Assembly (NCBI RefSeq): GCF_002934265.1
Contig: NZ_PTIX01000001.1
Location: 744,001 to 808,000 of the forward strand
DNA length: 64,000 nucleotides
Reading direction: 5' to 3'
DNA from: Actinokineospora auranticolor
Lineage (GTDB): Bacteria > Actinomycetota > Actinomycetes > Mycobacteriales > Pseudonocardiaceae
Each line of letters begins with the position of its first letter. Positions within the stretch are counted from its first letter, which is position 1. Below, piece by piece: positions 26,652 to 39,446 of this stretch. The notes below the pieces were generated by a model. The model ran no database searches, was not told the origin of the DNA, and worked only from the letters and a program-made list of their open reading frames with translations. The translations under genes were made by a program, and so were the position numbers.

Positions 26652-29600
26652 GTGCGCGAACTCGCCGTTCTTACCTTCCGCCACATGCGCCATTCATGGG
26701 GGAACGAGCCGGAACCGGTCGCGGTCGTGGGCATCGGGTGCCGCTACCCGCGCACCGTGGCCTCGCCGAGCGACCTCTGGGACCTCATCGCGGCGGGCGG
26801 GTGCGCCGCGACACCGGGCTTCCCGGCCGACCGCGGCTGGGACCTCGCCGCGCTCGACACCGGCACGTACGTCCGCGCCGCGTCCTTCGTGGACAACGCG
26901 GGCGACTTCGACGCCGCGTTCTTCGGCATCAGCCCCCGGGAAGCGCTCGCCATGGACCCGCAGCAGCGGATCCTGCTGGAGACCTCCTGGGAGGCCCTCG
27001 AACACGCGGGCATCGACCCGACCGGCCTGCACGGCACCCGGACCGGCGTGTACTTCGGCGTCGTCGCCCAGGAATACGGCCCCCGCGTCTACGCCGGGAA
27101 CCCCGAGCACGCCGGGCACCTCACCACCGGCACCACCCCCAGCGTCGCCTCCGGCCGCGTCTCCTACACCCTCGGACTCGAGGGACCGGCCGTCACCGTC
27201 GACACCGCCTGCTCCTCCTCCCTGACCGCCATCCACCTCGCGGTCCGGGCGCTGCGCGCGGGCGACTGCGGCCTCGCGCTCGCCGGCGGCGCGAACGTGG
27301 TCTGCGCGCCCAGCATCTTCGTCGGCTTCTCGGCACTCGGCGCGCTCGCCCCGGACGGCCTCAGCAAACCCTTCTCCGCCGACGCCGACGGGTTCGGCGT
27401 GTCCGAGGGCGCGGGCGTGCTCGTCCTGGAAACCCTGACCGAGGCCCACCGGCGCGGCCACACCGTGCTCGCGGTGCTGCGCGGCACCGCGATCGGGCAG
27501 GACGGCGCCTCCGACGGCCTCTCCGCGCCCAGCCAGGCCGGGCAGTGGCGGGTCATCCTCGACGCGCTCGCCGACGCGGGCCTCGACCCGGCGGACGTCG
27601 ACCTGGTGGAGGCGCACGGCACCGGCACCCGGGTCGGCGACCCCGTCGAGGCCCGCGCCCTGCTCGCCACCTACGGCGTCGACCGGCCCCGGGCGACCCC
27701 GCTGCTGCTCGGCTCGGTGAAGTCGAACATCGGCCACACCCAGGCCGCCTCCGGGGTCGCGGGCGTGATCAAGGTCGTCGAGGCCATCCGGCGCGGCGAG
27801 GTCCCCGGCACCCGCCACCTGACCCGGGCCACCGACGCCGTCGACTGGTCCGCGGGCACCGTCGAGATCCCCACCGACCCGACCCCGTGGCCGGACCGCG
27901 GCCGCCCGCGCCGCGCGGCCGTGTCGTCCTTCGGCATCAGCGGCACCAACGCGCACGTCATCGTCGAACAGGCCCCACCCGGCCGAACCCGCCCCACCCG
28001 CGCCGCCGACCCCGTGGTCCCGCTCGTCCTCTCCGCCAAGTCCGAGGCGGCGCTGCACGACCAGGCGACCCGGCTCGCCGACCACCTCGAAGCCAACCCG
28101 ACCCTGTCCCTGGTCGACGTCGCCCACACCCTCACCGCTCACCGCGCGCGCCTCGACCACCGGGCGGTTCTCGTCGCGGGCAACCACACCGAGGCCGTCG
28201 AGGGGCTCCGCGACCTGACGGGTGCCGTCACCGGGAAGGCCGACACCGAAGGCGGGGTCGTGTTCGTCTTCCCCGGCCAGGGTTCACAGTGGACGGACAT
28301 GGCGAGCGAACTCCTGGCCACCAGCCCGGTGTTCGCCGAGCAGATCAAGGCGTGCGACCGCGCGTTCGGCGAGTTCGTCGACTGGTCGCTGCTCGACGTC
28401 CTCAGCGGCGAACCCGGCGCCCTTGACCGCGTGGACGTCGTGCAGCCCGCCCTGTTCGCCGTGATGGTGTCGCTGGCCCGCTGCTGGGAGTCCCTCGGCG
28501 TGCGGCCCGCCGCGGTGATCGGGCACTCGCAGGGCGAGATCGCCGCCGCGCACATCGCCGGGGCGCTGAGCCTGCGCGACGCGGCGGCGGTGGTCACGTT
28601 GCGCAGCAAGGCGATCGTGGCGATCGCGGGCACCGGCGGCATGGTGTCGCTGCCGCTGGACGTCGACGACGCGACCCGGCTGATCGAGCCGTGGTCGGAC
28701 CGCGTCGGCGTCGCGGCCGTCAACGGACCCCGCGCCACGGTGCTCTCCGGCGACGCGGGGGCGCTGGACGAGATCCTGCGCGCCTGCGACCTCGAAGGCA
28801 TCCGGGCCCGCCGCGTCCCCGTCGACTACGCCTCGCACTCCCCGCACGTCGAACCCCTCGAAGCCGCCATCCGCGCCGCCGTCGCCGACATCCGGCCCCG
28901 GCCCGCCGACGTCGAGTTCCTGTCCACGGTGACCGCCGCGCCGCTCGACGGCACCGCGCTCGACGCCGCCTACTGGTACCGCGGCCTGCGCGCGCCCGTC
29001 GAGTTCGAGAGCGCGGTGCGCCTCGCGCACGAGCGGGGGCACCGGTTCTTCATCGAGGTCAGCGCGCACCCCGTGCTGACCTACGGCATCGAGGACGCGC
29101 TCGAGCGCGGCGTGGTCGTCGGCAGCCTCCGCCGCGAGCAGGGCGGCCCGCGGCGGCTGTTCGCCTCCGTCGCCGAGGCGCACGTCGCGGGCGGCCCGCT
29201 GGACCTGTCCCGGTACCTCGCCGAGCACCGGCCAACCCTGGTCGACCTGCCCACGTACGCCTTCCAGCGCACGCGGTACTGGCTGGCCCCCGACCTCGCG
29301 CACCGCGCCCAGGGGGTCGAGCACCCGCTGCTGGACTCCGCGCAGGACCACCCCGAACACGACGGATTCCAGTTCGGCGGCACGTTGTCGTTGTCCACGC
29401 ACCCCTGGCTGGCCGACCACGCCGTCAACGGCGTCGTGCTGCTGCCCGGCGCGGCACTGGCCGAGCTGGCGCTGTGGGTGGGGGAGCGGATCGGACTGCC
29501 TGCCCTGTCCGAGTTGGTGCTGCACGAGCCCTTGGTCATCACCGACACCGTGGCTATCCGGATCGTCGTCGACGGTTCCGGCGAACTCCGCGTGCACTCC

Positions 29601-32600
29601 CGGCCCGAGACCGCACCAGGCGACCGGCCCAAGTGGACAAAGCACGCCGAGGGAAGCTTGACCGCCGAAGCCATTCCCACCCCGGACTCCCGTCCCTGGC
29701 CGCCGGAGGCGGAGTCCGCCGACATCGCCGACAGCTACCAGCGCCTGGCCGCGCGCGGCTACGAGTACGGGCCGGTGTTCCAGGGACTGCGGGCCGTGTG
29801 GCGACGCGACAAGGAGGTGTTCGCCGAGGTCGCCCTCCCCGACGCCGAAGGGTTCGCCCTGCACCCGGCCCTGCTCGACGCCGCCCTGCACGCCTTGGCG
29901 TACCTCGACCCCGCCACCGACCCCGATTGCGTTCGGCTCCCGTTCTCCTGGTCCGGGGTCCGCCTGCACGCCGTCGGCGCCACCGCGCTGCGCGTCCACA
30001 TCCGGGAGACCGGCCCCGACCGCTACCGCCTCCATCTTGCCGACCCGGAAGGCAGGCCGGTGTGCGAGGTCGAGTCGCTGACCCTGCTGCCCATCACCCG
30101 CGACCGCCTCCGGACCACCACCGACTCCCTCTACGCCCTCGACTGGCAACGCGCGGAAACCCCGGCCCCCAACGACATCGACTGGGCCGCGTGGCCCACC
30201 GAATCCCGCGCCGCCGTCCTCCGCTGCTTCGACACCCCCGCAGGCGACCTCCCCGAACGCGCACGGCAGGCCGTCACGGAAGTCCTCGACGTCGTCCGCG
30301 TCTTCCTCGACTCGGACCGCGAAACCCTCCTCGTCCTCACCCACCGCGCCGTGGCCACCGACGACGGCGAGGACGTCCCAGACCTCACCCACGCCGCCGT
30401 CTGGGGGCTCCTGCGCAGCGCGCAGACCGAGAACCCCGGCCGGATCGTCCTCGCCGACCTCGACGACCGGAACACCTGGCACGACCACGTCCCCGCCCTG
30501 CTCGCCGCCGGTGAACCTCAACTCGCCGTACGCCGCGGCACGCTCCTCGTCCCGCGCGTCGCCCGCGCCGACCGGCACGCCATCGGCGGCCTCGACCGCG
30601 TCACCACCCCCGACTGGCGGCTGCGCACCCAGGGCGATGGCACCCTCGACGCCGCGAACCTGGCCTTCACCGCCTGGCCCGAGGCGTCCCGACCGCTGGG
30701 GCCGGGCGAAGTGCGGATCGCGGTGCGCGCCGTCGGTCTCAACTTCCGCGACGTGATGATCTCCTACGGCCGCTACCCCGACCCGGACGTCGACCTCGGC
30801 AACGAGGGCGCGGGCGTGGTCGTCGAAGTGGCCCCGGACGTCACCGCGCTCGCCGTCGGCGACCACGTGGCGGGCACGTTCCTCGGTGTCGGCCCGCTCG
30901 TGGTCCGCCACCACGGCTACCTCACGCGTTACCCCGCGACCTGGTCCGCCGCCCAGGCCGCCACCATGCCCGCCGCCTTCCTCACCGCGTTCCGCGCGTT
31001 GCGTGACCTGGCCCGGCTCGGTCCCGGCGATCGGGTCCTGGTGCACGCCGCCACGGGTGGCGTGGGGATGGCGGCGATCCAACTCGCCCGGCACGTCGGC
31101 GCGGAGGTGTTCGCCACCGCGAGCACCCCGAAGTGGCCGGTGCTGCGCGACCTCGGGTTCGACGACGACCACATCGGCGACTCCCGCACCACCGCCTTCC
31201 GCGACCGCTTCCCGGGCGTGGACGTCGTGCTGGACTCCCTGGCGGGGGAGTTCGTCGACGCCTCGCTGGCGCTGCTGCGGCCCGGCGGTCGGTTCGTCGA
31301 ACTGGGCAAGACCGACCCGCGCGACCCGGCCGACCACCCGGACATCGAGTACACCGCGTTCGACCTGACCCTCGACGGACCCGAGGAGACCCGGGCCGTG
31401 TACGCGGAACTGCTGCCCCTGTTCGTATCCGGCGCCCTCCGGCCGCTGCCCGTGTCGGTCCGGGATGTGCGGCAGACCCACGACGCGCTCACCACCCTCG
31501 GGCAGGCCCGCCACACCGGCAAACTCGCCCTGACCCTGCCCCGCGCGCTCGCAGGCACCGTCCTGATCACCGGCGGCACCGGCACCCTGGGCGCGCTGCT
31601 GGCCCGGCACCTGGTGACCGCGCACGGCATCCGCGACCTCCTGCTGCTCAGCCGCCGAGGACCCGACGCGCCCGGCGCGGGCGACCTCGCCGCCGACCTC
31701 GAAGCGCTCGGCGCCCGCGTCACGATCGCCGCTGTCGACGTGGCCGACCGCGACGCGCTGACCCGCCTGCTCGACGACGTCCCGCTCACGGCCGTGGTGC
31801 ACGCGGCCGGGGTCCTCGACGACGGGATCGCCACCGACCTGACGCCCGAGCGCGTCGACCGCGTCTTCCGGCCCAAGGTCGACGCCGCCATCGCCCTGCA
31901 CCACGTCACCCGGCACCACGACCTGGCCGCGTTCGTGCTGTTCTCCTCCGCCGCGGGCGTCCTGGGCTCGGCGGGCCAGGCCAACTACGCCGCCGCCAAC
32001 ACCTTCCTCGACGCCCTGGCCGCGCACCGCCGCCAACGCGGCCTCCCCGCCACCACCCTGGCCTGGGGCCTGTGGGCCGACGGCTCCGGCATGACCGGCC
32101 ACCTCGACGCCCAGGACCACGCCCGCCTGCGCCGCACCGGGTTCGCCGCCCTGTCCACCGCCGAGGGCCTGGCCCTGTTCGACGCCGCCCTCCGCCACGG
32201 CCGCGGCGCCCTCGTCCCCGCCCGCCTCGACATCCGACCGGGCGCGGACCTGCCGCCGGTCCTGCGTGCTTTCGCCCGCCCGACCCGGCGCGCGGCGAGC
32301 ACCTCGCGGAAACGCGCGGGACTGGCGCCCGACCAGCTGCTCGACCTGGTGCGCGGCGTGGCGGCGACGGTGCTGGGGCACGACTCGCCGGACGCGGTCG
32401 ACCCGGACGCGGACTTCAAGTCCATCGGGTTCGACTCCCTCGGTGCCGTCGAGTTCCGCAACCGGCTCAAGAAGGCCACAGACCTGCCCCTGCCCACCAC
32501 CGTCGTCTTAGACCACAAGACCCCGGCCGCGCTCGCCGCCCACCTGCGCACCCTCATCGCCCCGGCCGAGACGGCCCACACGCCACGGGCCGAGGTCGTA

Positions 32601-35600
32601 CCGTTGACCCGCTACCAGCGCGATGTCGCCACCACCGCGCTCGCCTACCCGGATCTCCCGCTCGCTCAACCCAGCGGCTACCTGCGCGTCCCCGGACCCG
32701 TTGACGTGGAACGGATGCGTGCGGCCGTTCGCGCCACGGCAGACCGCCACGACGCGATGCGGCTGCGCGTGGACAGCGGGGAGATGACCCAGCGCGCGGT
32801 CGCGGACTACGGTGAGATCGAAGTCGTGTCCTTTATGGACTGCGTGGACCCGGTGCGGGCGTGCCTCGACTGGATCGAGCGGACGACCGCGACCGTCATC
32901 CCGCTGGACGGCGAACTGGTGCGGACCGCGATCCTGCTCGACGACCGCGACTCGCTGATCGTGTACTGCCGCTTCCACCACGTCGTCGCCGACGCCTGGG
33001 GCATCAACCTGGCGCTGGACGAGATCCGCCGCCGCTACCGGGGCGAACGGGACTTCGAGCCCGCGCCGAGCTGCCTCGACCTCGCTGCCGCCGACCAGGA
33101 CTACCGGGTCTCCGCCGACTGGCGCGCCGACCGGGACGCGCTCGTCGCCGCCACCGCCGACCTGGAACCCGCGCTGCTGAGGCGGACGTCGACCGTGCGG
33201 GAACACCGGCGCCGCCGCTGGTCCACCCGGATCCCCGCTGAGGCCGCGGCGAAAGCGCGCGACACCGGGCGGTCGGTGTTCTCCGTGACCGCCGCCGCGC
33301 TCGCGGTCTACCTGCGGCGCCTGCACCGCGAAGGCGACATCGTGCTCGGCGTGCCGCTGCTCAACCGCGCGACGCCGGAAGAGCTGGCGACGATGTCGGA
33401 CGTCACCAACATCCTCCCGCTGCACGTCCCGGTCGACGAGGACCTGTCCCTCCTCGACCTCGCCGACCGGGTCCGCGACGGCGTCTGGGACCTCACGGCC
33501 CGCCAGCGGTTCACCCTCGGCGACCTGCTCTCCGCGCTGCCCGAGGAAGGCCACCCGGGACGCGCGTTGTTCGACGTCACCTACTCCTACATCCCCGGCT
33601 CCTCCGCCGACGGCACCGTGCTGTCCTCCGGCTACTCCCTGGACGCGGTCAACATCGTCGTCCGCGAGGACGACGCCGACGGCTCGCTGGAGGTCGACGT
33701 CTTCTACGCCGACGACATCTTCGACGACGACTTCACCGTCGAGGCCGCCATCGGGCACGTCACCGTCCTGCTGACCGAAGCGCTCAAGGCACCTGACCAG
33801 CCCCTGAAGTCGCTACCGGTCCTCACCTCCGACGAGTCCGCCAGGCTCGGCGCGTTCGAACAGCCGTCGACCGCCACCCACGCCGACACCACGCTCGACC
33901 GGCTCTTCGCCTACCAGGCGGCCCGCGTCCCCGACCGCACCGCTGTCATCGCCGCCGACGGCACCACCCTCACCTACGACGAGTTCGCCCGCCGCGTCGC
34001 GGGTCTCGCGCGTGAACTCGACGGCACCGGCCCCATCCCGATCCTCCTCCCGCGCTCCACCGAACACCTCATCGCTGTCCACGCCGTGCACGCGGCAGGT
34101 GCCCCGTACGTGCCGATCGACCCGACCTACCCGCCCGCCCGCGTCCGCACGATCCTCGCCGACTGCCGCGCCCGCGTCGCCATCGCGGGCGACGACTTCG
34201 CCGACCTGCTCGCCGAACTCGGCATCGAGCACGTCACCGTCGACGCCACCGAGGCCGAACCCGTTGACAGCGCTACGAACCCGAACGACCTCGCGTACGT
34301 CATCTACACCTCGGGGTCCACCGGCGTGCCGAAGGGCGTGATGGTCGAGCACCGGTCGGTGGTCAACCGGCTCGCGTGGGCGCAGCGCGCCTACCCGCTC
34401 GGCGCCGACGACGTCGTGCTGCACAAGACCCCCGCCACCTTCGACGTGTCGGTCTGGGAGCTGCTGTGGTGGGCCCAGGCCGGGGCGCGCGTCGTGGTGG
34501 CGGCCGTGGGCGCCGAGCGCGACCCCCGCGCGCTCGGCGCCGCCATCCACCGGCACGGTGTGACGATCGTCCACTTCGTACCGTCGATGCTCGGCCCGTT
34601 CCTCGACCACGTCCGCACCGCGCCCGACCAGGTCCGCACCCTGCGCCGGGTGTTCGCCAGCGGCGAGGCGCTGAGCCCGGAGCTGGCGCTGCGGTTCCGC
34701 GCGGCGCTGCCGGGCGTCGAGCTGGTGAACCTGTACGGGCCAACGGAAGCGGCCATCGATGTCTCGGCCCACGACGTCCCCGCCACCGGCCCGATCACCC
34801 GTGTCCCGCTGGGCAGGCCGATCGACAACACCGCGCTGCTCGTGCTGGACCCGCTCGGCCGCCGCTGCCCGATCGGCGTCCCCGGGGAGCTGACCATCGC
34901 TGGTGTCGCGGTCGCACGGGGCTACCTGGGGCAGCGGGCCCGCACCGACGAGGTATTCGCCGTCGACGCCGAGCTGGGCCGCCGCTACCGCAGCGGCGAC
35001 CTGGCCCGGTGGCTGGCCGACGGGACACTGGAGTACCTGGGGCGCACCGACGACCAGGTCAAGGTGCGGGGCAACCGGGTGTCACTCGGCGAGGTCGAGA
35101 CGGCGCTGACCCGCTGCCCCGGTGTCCAAGCGGCGGTCGTGCTCCCGGAGGAGGGCACCCGGCTCGTCGCCTACGTCGTTCCGCGGGACGAAGGCGACAC
35201 CGGCCTGGTGAAGTCCCTTGTGGACATCCTGGGCCAGTGGCTGCCGCCCTACCTCGTGCCCTCCGAGTTCATCCCGGTTCCCAGGTTCCCCTTGACCCGC
35301 AACGGCAAGGTCGACCGTGCCGCACTCCCGGCCGTGCGGCACCGCGCGGCGGGCAGTGAGCCGTCCGACCCGATCGAGCGCGCCTTGGCGGAGGTGTGGG
35401 CCGAGGTGCTCGGGACGTCCGGGTTCAACGTGCACGACGACTTCTTCACCGTCGGCGGCGACTCGATCCTGGTGCTGCGGCTGCGCACCGAGGCCGAGAA
35501 CCGCGGCCTGGCCTTCGACATCGACCACTTCTACGCGCAACCAACCATCGCCGGGCTCGCCGCCCGGATCGGCACGCACACCCCCGCACCCGCGCGGGAG

Positions 35601-38600
35601 CCGTTCGACCTCGTCCCGCTGCTCGACCGACCCGCGCTGCGCGCTGCCGAGGACGCGTTCCCCGCGTCCCGCCTGCAACTGGGCATGCTCTTCCACAGCC
35701 TGCACAGCGCCGATTCACCGCGCTACAAGGACGTCTTCCACTACCGGCTGCGCATGCCCTGGGACGAAAACGCTTTCCGGCACGCCCACCGCCGCATGGT
35801 TCGGTCGCAACCGGCCCTGCGCTCCACCTTCGACCTGACCTGCCGCTCCACGCCGTTGCAGGTCGTGTTCCCGGACCTGCCCGAGACACTGGAGATCACC
35901 GACGCGGGCGATGTCGAGGCGTACCTGGAGGGGCGCCACCGCACCCGCTACCCGCTGCTGGACGACGGCCCACCGACCGCGCTGCACGGCACGCGCGTGT
36001 TCGTCCGCGACGGCGAGGCCGACCTGGTGTTCCACTTCCACCACGCCATCCTCGACGGCTGGAGCGTCGCCACCCTGGTCAGCGACCTCCTCGCCGACTA
36101 CCTCGCGCACCTGAGCTCCGACATCGCCGCCGAACCCGGTCCGCTCCCGACCGCCCTGCTCGCCGACCACGCCCACGCCGAACGCGCGGCCCGCCAGGAC
36201 CCGGCCACCCGCGCCTTCTGGGCACGCGTCCTCGACGGCGCCGAACCGACCACGATCGAATCCACCCGCGCCCACGTGATCACCGAACCCGGACGCGACC
36301 GGGTCGTCGCGGTCCCGGCCTGGCTGGAGGGCTGCGTCGACCGGTTCGCCAGGGCATCGCGGGTGCCGGTGAAGTCGGTGCTGCTGGCCGCGCACTGCCT
36401 GGCGCTGCGGGCTCTGTCCGGAGTGGACGACGTGGTGACGGGCTGCGTCACCCACACCCGCCCGGACCGCGCCGACGCCGACCGCTGCGCCGGGCTGTTC
36501 CTCAACACCGTGCCCGTGCGCGTCGACAACGCGCCGAAGACCTGGCGGGACGTGGTGACGCACGTCGTCCGCTGGGAGCGCGAGGCCGTGCCGCACCGCC
36601 GGTACCCGATCAGCGACCTGGTGGCCGAACGCGGCGGACCGGTGTTCGAGACCGCGTTCAACTTCGTCGACTACCACGCCTTCGACGCGGTCCTGGTCGA
36701 GATCGAGCTGGTGGATGTCACCGTGCGCGAGGAGACCGATTTCGCGCTCCTCACCACCGCCGTCCTCGACCCGCGCGGCGGCCTGTTCCTCCGCGTCAGC
36801 GCGGACACCCTCGGCGCGGACCAGTGCGCCCGGTTCGGGCAGGCCCTCATCGCCGCGCTGGCCGAGATCGTGCGCCACCCCGATCGCGCCGTCGACCTCG
36901 CCGCGGCCCAGGCCGACGACGTCGCCACCCAGGTCGCGCACGTCGCCGCCGTGCGACCGGACGCCACCGCGGTGGTCGACGCGGGCGGGACCTGGGACTA
37001 CCGCGCGCTGTCGACCGCCGCCGACACCGTCGCCCAGAACCTCCTCCACCGGGGCCTGCCGCGCGGCGCGCGGGTCGCGCTCAGCCTGCCCCGCTCGGCC
37101 GAGCTCGTCGCGGTCGTGCTGGGTGTGCTCCGCGCCGGTGCCGCCGTGGTGCCGCTCGACCCGTCCTACCCGGCGGCCCGGTCGCGCGCCATGGCCGACA
37201 TCGCCCGCCCCTGGTCGACCATCACCGACCCGGCACCGCTGCTCGCCGCGCCCACCGAGGTCGTCCCGCTGCCCCGGCCGCACCCGGAGGACACCGCGTA
37301 CGTCCTGTTCACCTCCGGCTCCACCGGCGAACCCAAGGGCGTCGCGCTCCCGCACCGGGCCCTCACCAACCTCATCGCGTGGCAGAACCGCCGCCCCACC
37401 GGGGCCGTCGGCGCGGTGACCGCCCAGTTCGCCCCGCTCGGCTTCGACGTGTCGTTCCAGGAGATCTTCTCCACCCTCTGCGGCGGCGGAACCCTGCGCG
37501 TCATCGACGACGAGGCCCGCCGGGACATCCCGGCCCTGCTCGACGCCCTCGACGGCGTCAACCGCGTGTTCCTGCCGTATGTCGCGCTCCAAGCCCTTGC
37601 GGAGGCCGCCGCCGGGCGCGGTGCCCCCGCGTCGCTGCGGACGATCGTGTCGTCGGGGGAGCAGTTGCGGATCACCCCCGAGATCCGGGAGCTGTGCGCG
37701 GGCCGGACGCTGGAGAACCAGTACGGGCCGACCGAGACCCATGTCGTCACCGCGCACCCGTTGTCCGATGCCGAGTACCCGTCGCTGCCGCCGATCGGGA
37801 CCGCGATCACGGGTACGACCGTGGTGCTGCTCGACGAGCGGTTGGCGCCGGTGGCGCCGGGGGTGCGGGGCGAGATCTACGTGGAGGGCCCGTGCGTGGC
37901 GCGGGGCTACGAGAACCGACCCGGGCTCACCGCGCGGAGGTTCGTCGCCGGGCCGGGCGGCCGGGTCCGCTACCGCACCGGCGACCTCGGCATCGCCCTG
38001 CCCGACGGGACCATCGCCTGCCTCGGACGGCAGGACGGCCAGGTCAAGGTCCGCGGCTACCGGGTCGAACCCGCCGAAGTGGAGCTGGCCGTCCTGGCGC
38101 TCCCCGGTGTCGAGGAGGTCGCGGTCGTGGCCCGCGCGCTCGGCGGCGCGGACTCGGTGTTGGAGGCGTACCTCGTCGGCGACATCGACGTCACGGCGAT
38201 CAAGGCAGCGTTGGCGGAGGTACTGCCCGCGCACCTGGTTCCGTCGCGATTCCACCTGGTCGACGCCATCCCGCGCACGCCGAGCGGCAAACGCGACGAC
38301 GCCGCGCTGCGCGCGCCCGCCACCCCCGGGTCGGCGTCAGGCGACGAACTGGAGCGATCGGTCGCGGCGGTGCTGGCCGAGTTCGCCGGAGTGGACGCCC
38401 TCGCCGTCGACGCGGAGTTCTTCGCGGCGGGCGGCACCTCGATCGGCGCCACCCGGGTCGCCATGACCGTCGCCCGCCGCTGGGGCGTCGAGATCCCGCT
38501 GCGCGCCTTCCGCGCCGCGCCGACCGCCCGCGACCTCGCCACCCTGATCCGCCGGGACGGCTCCGGGACCGGCTTCGACCCGGTCGTGCCGCTGCGCGAG

Positions 38601-39446
38601 ACCGGCGACCGGACGCCGCTGTTCCTCATCCACCCCATCGGCGGCACCGTCCTGTGCTACCGCGAACTAGTCGACCACCTGCCCCCGGGCCGACCCGTCC
38701 ACGGCCTCCAGGCACCCGGCGCCGAACCCGGCACCACCCCGCTGTCCACCATGGAAGCCCTGGCCGCGACCTACATCGACGCCATCCGCCGCGTCCACCC
38801 CGAAGGGCCGTTCCACCTCGCGGGCTGGTCCTTCGGCGGGTACGTCGCCATCGAGATCGCCCGCCAACTCGGCCACGCCGCCCTCGCCTCGGTCACGCTC
38901 CTCGACACCGTCGCGCTCGGCGAGGGACCCCGAGCCCTGATCGACGACCGCGAACTCGTCGAACTCTTCTTCCGCGAACTCCTCTGGTCCACCACCGGCG
39001 CCGCGGAAACCCGGCTCGACTTGTCCGAACCGGACACCGACCGGCTCTTCGACACCCTGTTCACCAGGTCCGTCGACCTCGGCGTGCTGCCCCACGACGG
39101 CTCACCACGACTGCTGCGCAGGCTCTTCGACGTCTTCCGCGCCCACTACCGCGCCACCGTCGACTACCGCGTCACCAGCGTCCCACCCGACCTGCTCCTG
39201 CTGCGCGCCGCCGACAAACCGCCGAGCGGGCTCGCCGACGCGCACCGCCGCTTCGGCGGCGTGGCCGACAGCCCCACCAACGGCTGGCAGCACTGGACCG
39301 ACCGGCCCGTGCGCGCCCACCGCGTGCCCGGCGACCACCTGTCCATGATGACCGCCCCGCACGCCCGGGTCCTCGCCGGGCACCTGGGCGCCGCGCTGGA
39401 GCGCGCGGACACGGCGAACCCGATCGAGATGGAGGTGGCGGGATGA
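26652..39446 (+). CDS. Hybrid type I PKS-NRPS megasynthase KS-AT-DH-ER-KR-ACP-C-A-PCP-C-A-PCP-TE
   Basis: A 4264-residue assembly-line protein. PKS module: KS (residues 20-445; DTACSSS with Cys187, EAHGTGT, KSNIGHT), AT (535-835; GHSQGE with Ser626; YASH at 726-729, the methylmalonyl-type signature), DH (890-1150; [10 protein letters not shown] and [10 protein letters not shown]), ER (1320-1630; [11 protein letters not shown]), KR (1635-1860; NADPH loop GGTGTLG, LDD motif of B-type, YAAAN), ACP (1895-1965; GFDSLG). NRPS module 1: C (1983-2395; HHVVADAW), A (2420-2890; code by eye DVWHFSLIDK, serine), PCP. Module 2: C (3000-3410; HHAILDGW), A (3430-3885; DVQFVSQVVK, proline-like), PCP (GGTSIG). 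TE (3980-4250; GWSFGG with Ser4060, His in GDHLS). There is no loading module and no N-terminal docking helix. GTG 26652 or ATG 26685 is the start; neither has a clear ribosome site. Coupled to the next gene by ATGA. Confidence 0.95.
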   Translation: MRELAVLTFRHMRHSWGNEPEPVAVVGIGCRYPRTVASPSDLWDLIAAGGCAATPGFPADRGWDLAALDTGTYVRAASFVDNAGDFDAAFFGISPREALAMDPQQRILLETSWEALEHAGIDPTGLHGTRTGVYFGVVAQEYGPRVYAGNPEHAGHLTTGTTPSVASGRVSYTLGLEGPAVTVDTACSSSLTAIHLAVRALRAGDCGLALAGGANVVCAPSIFVGFSALGALAPDGLSKPFSADADGFGVSEGAGVLVLETLTEAHRRGHTVLAVLRGTAIGQDGASDGLSAPSQAGQWRVILDALADAGLDPADVDLVEAHGTGTRVGDPVEARALLATYGVDRPRATPLLLGSVKSNIGHTQAASGVAGVIKVVEAIRRGEVPGTRHLTRATDAVDWSAGTVEIPTDPTPWPDRGRPRRAAVSSFGISGTNAHVIVEQAPPGRTRPTRAADPVVPLVLSAKSEAALHDQATRLADHLEANPTLSLVDVAHTLTAHRARLDHRAVLVAGNHTEAVEGLRDLTGAVTGKADTEGGVVFVFPGQGSQWTDMASELLATSPVFAEQIKACDRAFGEFVDWSLLDVLSGEPGALDRVDVVQPALFAVMVSLARCWESLGVRPAAVIGHSQGEIAAAHIAGALSLRDAAAVVTLRSKAIVAIAGTGGMVSLPLDVDDATRLIEPWSDRVGVAAVNGPRATVLSGDAGALDEILRACDLEGIRARRVPVDYASHSPHVEPLEAAIRAAVADIRPRPADVEFLSTVTAAPLDGTALDAAYWYRGLRAPVEFESAVRLAHERGHRFFIEVSAHPVLTYGIEDALERGVVVGSLRREQGGPRRLFASVAEAHVAGGPLDLSRYLAEHRPTLVDLPTYAFQRTRYWLAPDLAHRAQGVEHPLLDSAQDHPEHDGFQFGGTLSLSTHPWLADHAVNGVVLLPGAALAELALWVGERIGLPALSELVLHEPLVITDTVAIRIVVDGSGELRVHSRPETAPGDRPKWTKHAEGSLTAEAIPTPDSRPWPPEAESADIADSYQRLAARGYEYGPVFQGLRAVWRRDKEVFAEVALPDAEGFALHPALLDAALHALAYLDPATDPDCVRLPFSWSGVRLHAVGATALRVHIRETGPDRYRLHLADPEGRPVCEVESLTLLPITRDRLRTTTDSLYALDWQRAETPAPNDIDWAAWPTESRAAVLRCFDTPAGDLPERARQAVTEVLDVVRVFLDSDRETLLVLTHRAVATDDGEDVPDLTHAAVWGLLRSAQTENPGRIVLADLDDRNTWHDHVPALLAAGEPQLAVRRGTLLVPRVARADRHAIGGLDRVTTPDWRLRTQGDGTLDAANLAFTAWPEASRPLGPGEVRIAVRAVGLNFRDVMISYGRYPDPDVDLGNEGAGVVVEVAPDVTALAVGDHVAGTFLGVGPLVVRHHGYLTRYPATWSAAQAATMPAAFLTAFRALRDLARLGPGDRVLVHAATGGVGMAAIQLARHVGAEVFATASTPKWPVLRDLGFDDDHIGDSRTTAFRDRFPGVDVVLDSLAGEFVDASLALLRPGGRFVELGKTDPRDPADHPDIEYTAFDLTLDGPEETRAVYAELLPLFVSGALRPLPVSVRDVRQTHDALTTLGQARHTGKLALTLPRALAGTVLITGGTGTLGALLARHLVTAHGIRDLLLLSRRGPDAPGAGDLAADLEALGARVTIAAVDVADRDALTRLLDDVPLTAVVHAAGVLDDGIATDLTPERVDRVFRPKVDAAIALHHVTRHHDLAAFVLFSSAAGVLGSAGQANYAAANTFLDALAAHRRQRGLPATTLAWGLWADGSGMTGHLDAQDHARLRRTGFAALSTAEGLALFDAALRHGRGALVPARLDIRPGADLPPVLRAFARPTRRAASTSRKRAGLAPDQLLDLVRGVAATVLGHDSPDAVDPDADFKSIGFDSLGAVEFRNRLKKATDLPLPTTVVLDHKTPAALAAHLRTLIAPAETAHTPRAEVVPLTRYQRDVATTALAYPDLPLAQPSGYLRVPGPVDVERMRAAVRATADRHDAMRLRVDSGEMTQRAVADYGEIEVVSFMDCVDPVRACLDWIERTTATVIPLDGELVRTAILLDDRDSLIVYCRFHHVVADAWGINLALDEIRRRYRGERDFEPAPSCLDLAAADQDYRVSADWRADRDALVAATADLEPALLRRTSTVREHRRRRWSTRIPAEAAAKARDTGRSVFSVTAAALAVYLRRLHREGDIVLGVPLLNRATPEELATMSDVTNILPLHVPVDEDLSLLDLADRVRDGVWDLTARQRFTLGDLLSALPEEGHPGRALFDVTYSYIPGSSADGTVLSSGYSLDAVNIVVREDDADGSLEVDVFYADDIFDDDFTVEAAIGHVTVLLTEALKAPDQPLKSLPVLTSDESARLGAFEQPSTATHADTTLDRLFAYQAARVPDRTAVIAADGTTLTYDEFARRVAGLARELDGTGPIPILLPRSTEHLIAVHAVHAAGAPYVPIDPTYPPARVRTILADCRARVAIAGDDFADLLAELGIEHVTVDATEAEPVDSATNPNDLAYVIYTSGSTGVPKGVMVEHRSVVNRLAWAQRAYPLGADDVVLHKTPATFDVSVWELLWWAQAGARVVVAAVGAERDPRALGAAIHRHGVTIVHFVPSMLGPFLDHVRTAPDQVRTLRRVFASGEALSPELALRFRAALPGVELVNLYGPTEAAIDVSAHDVPATGPITRVPLGRPIDNTALLVLDPLGRRCPIGVPGELTIAGVAVARGYLGQRARTDEVFAVDAELGRRYRSGDLARWLADGTLEYLGRTDDQVKVRGNRVSLGEVETALTRCPGVQAAVVLPEEGTRLVAYVVPRDEGDTGLVKSLVDILGQWLPPYLVPSEFIPVPRFPLTRNGKVDRAALPAVRHRAAGSEPSDPIERALAEVWAEVLGTSGFNVHDDFFTVGGDSILVLRLRTEAENRGLAFDIDHFYAQPTIAGLAARIGTHTPAPAREPFDLVPLLDRPALRAAEDAFPASRLQLGMLFHSLHSADSPRYKDVFHYRLRMPWDENAFRHAHRRMVRSQPALRSTFDLTCRSTPLQVVFPDLPETLEITDAGDVEAYLEGRHRTRYPLLDDGPPTALHGTRVFVRDGEADLVFHFHHAILDGWSVATLVSDLLADYLAHLSSDIAAEPGPLPTALLADHAHAERAARQDPATRAFWARVLDGAEPTTIESTRAHVITEPGRDRVVAVPAWLEGCVDRFARASRVPVKSVLLAAHCLALRALSGVDDVVTGCVTHTRPDRADADRCAGLFLNTVPVRVDNAPKTWRDVVTHVVRWEREAVPHRRYPISDLVAERGGPVFETAFNFVDYHAFDAVLVEIELVDVTVREETDFALLTTAVLDPRGGLFLRVSADTLGADQCARFGQALIAALAEIVRHPDRAVDLAAAQADDVATQVAHVAAVRPDATAVVDAGGTWDYRALSTAADTVAQNLLHRGLPRGARVALSLPRSAELVAVVLGVLRAGAAVVPLDPSYPAARSRAMADIARPWSTITDPAPLLAAPTEVVPLPRPHPEDTAYVLFTSGSTGEPKGVALPHRALTNLIAWQNRRPTGAVGAVTAQFAPLGFDVSFQEIFSTLCGGGTLRVIDDEARRDIPALLDALDGVNRVFLPYVALQALAEAAAGRGAPASLRTIVSSGEQLRITPEIRELCAGRTLENQYGPTETHVVTAHPLSDAEYPSLPPIGTAITGTTVVLLDERLAPVAPGVRGEIYVEGPCVARGYENRPGLTARRFVAGPGGRVRYRTGDLGIALPDGTIACLGRQDGQVKVRGYRVEPAEVELAVLALPGVEEVAVVARALGGADSVLEAYLVGDIDVTAIKAALAEVLPAHLVPSRFHLVDAIPRTPSGKRDDAALRAPATPGSASGDELERSVAAVLAEFAGVDALAVDAEFFAAGGTSIGATRVAMTVARRWGVEIPLRAFRAAPTARDLATLIRRDGSGTGFDPVVPLRETGDRTPLFLIHPIGGTVLCYRELVDHLPPGRPVHGLQAPGAEPGTTPLSTMEALAATYIDAIRRVHPEGPFHLAGWSFGGYVAIEIARQLGHAALASVTLLDTVALGEGPRALIDDRELVELFFRELLWSTTGAAETRLDLSEPDTDRLFDTLFTRSVDLGVLPHDGSPRLLRRLFDVFRAHYRATVDYRVTSVPPDLLLLRAADKPPSGLADAHRRFGGVADSPTNGWQHWTDRPVRAHRVPGDHLSMMTAPHARVLAGHLGAALERADTANPIEMEVAG
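32508..32510 (+). other. TTA (bldA-type) leucine codon inside the PKS ACP
   Basis: In frame within the ACP segment ([11 protein letters not shown]). TTA is the rarest leucine codon in such genomes and in Streptomyces makes translation depend on the bldA tRNA. Confidence 0.85.

Noticed and set aside
28284..32381. Antisense open frame of 1365 codons across the PKS domains
   Set aside because: Low-complexity Gly/Arg/Val translation opposite a fully motif-bearing PKS; typical of high-GC antisense frames.
35396..39442. Alternative-frame extension upstream of the acyltransferase at 39443
   Set aside because: Arg/Pro-rich nonsense over the NRPS modules; only the part after ATG 39443 matches a protein family.
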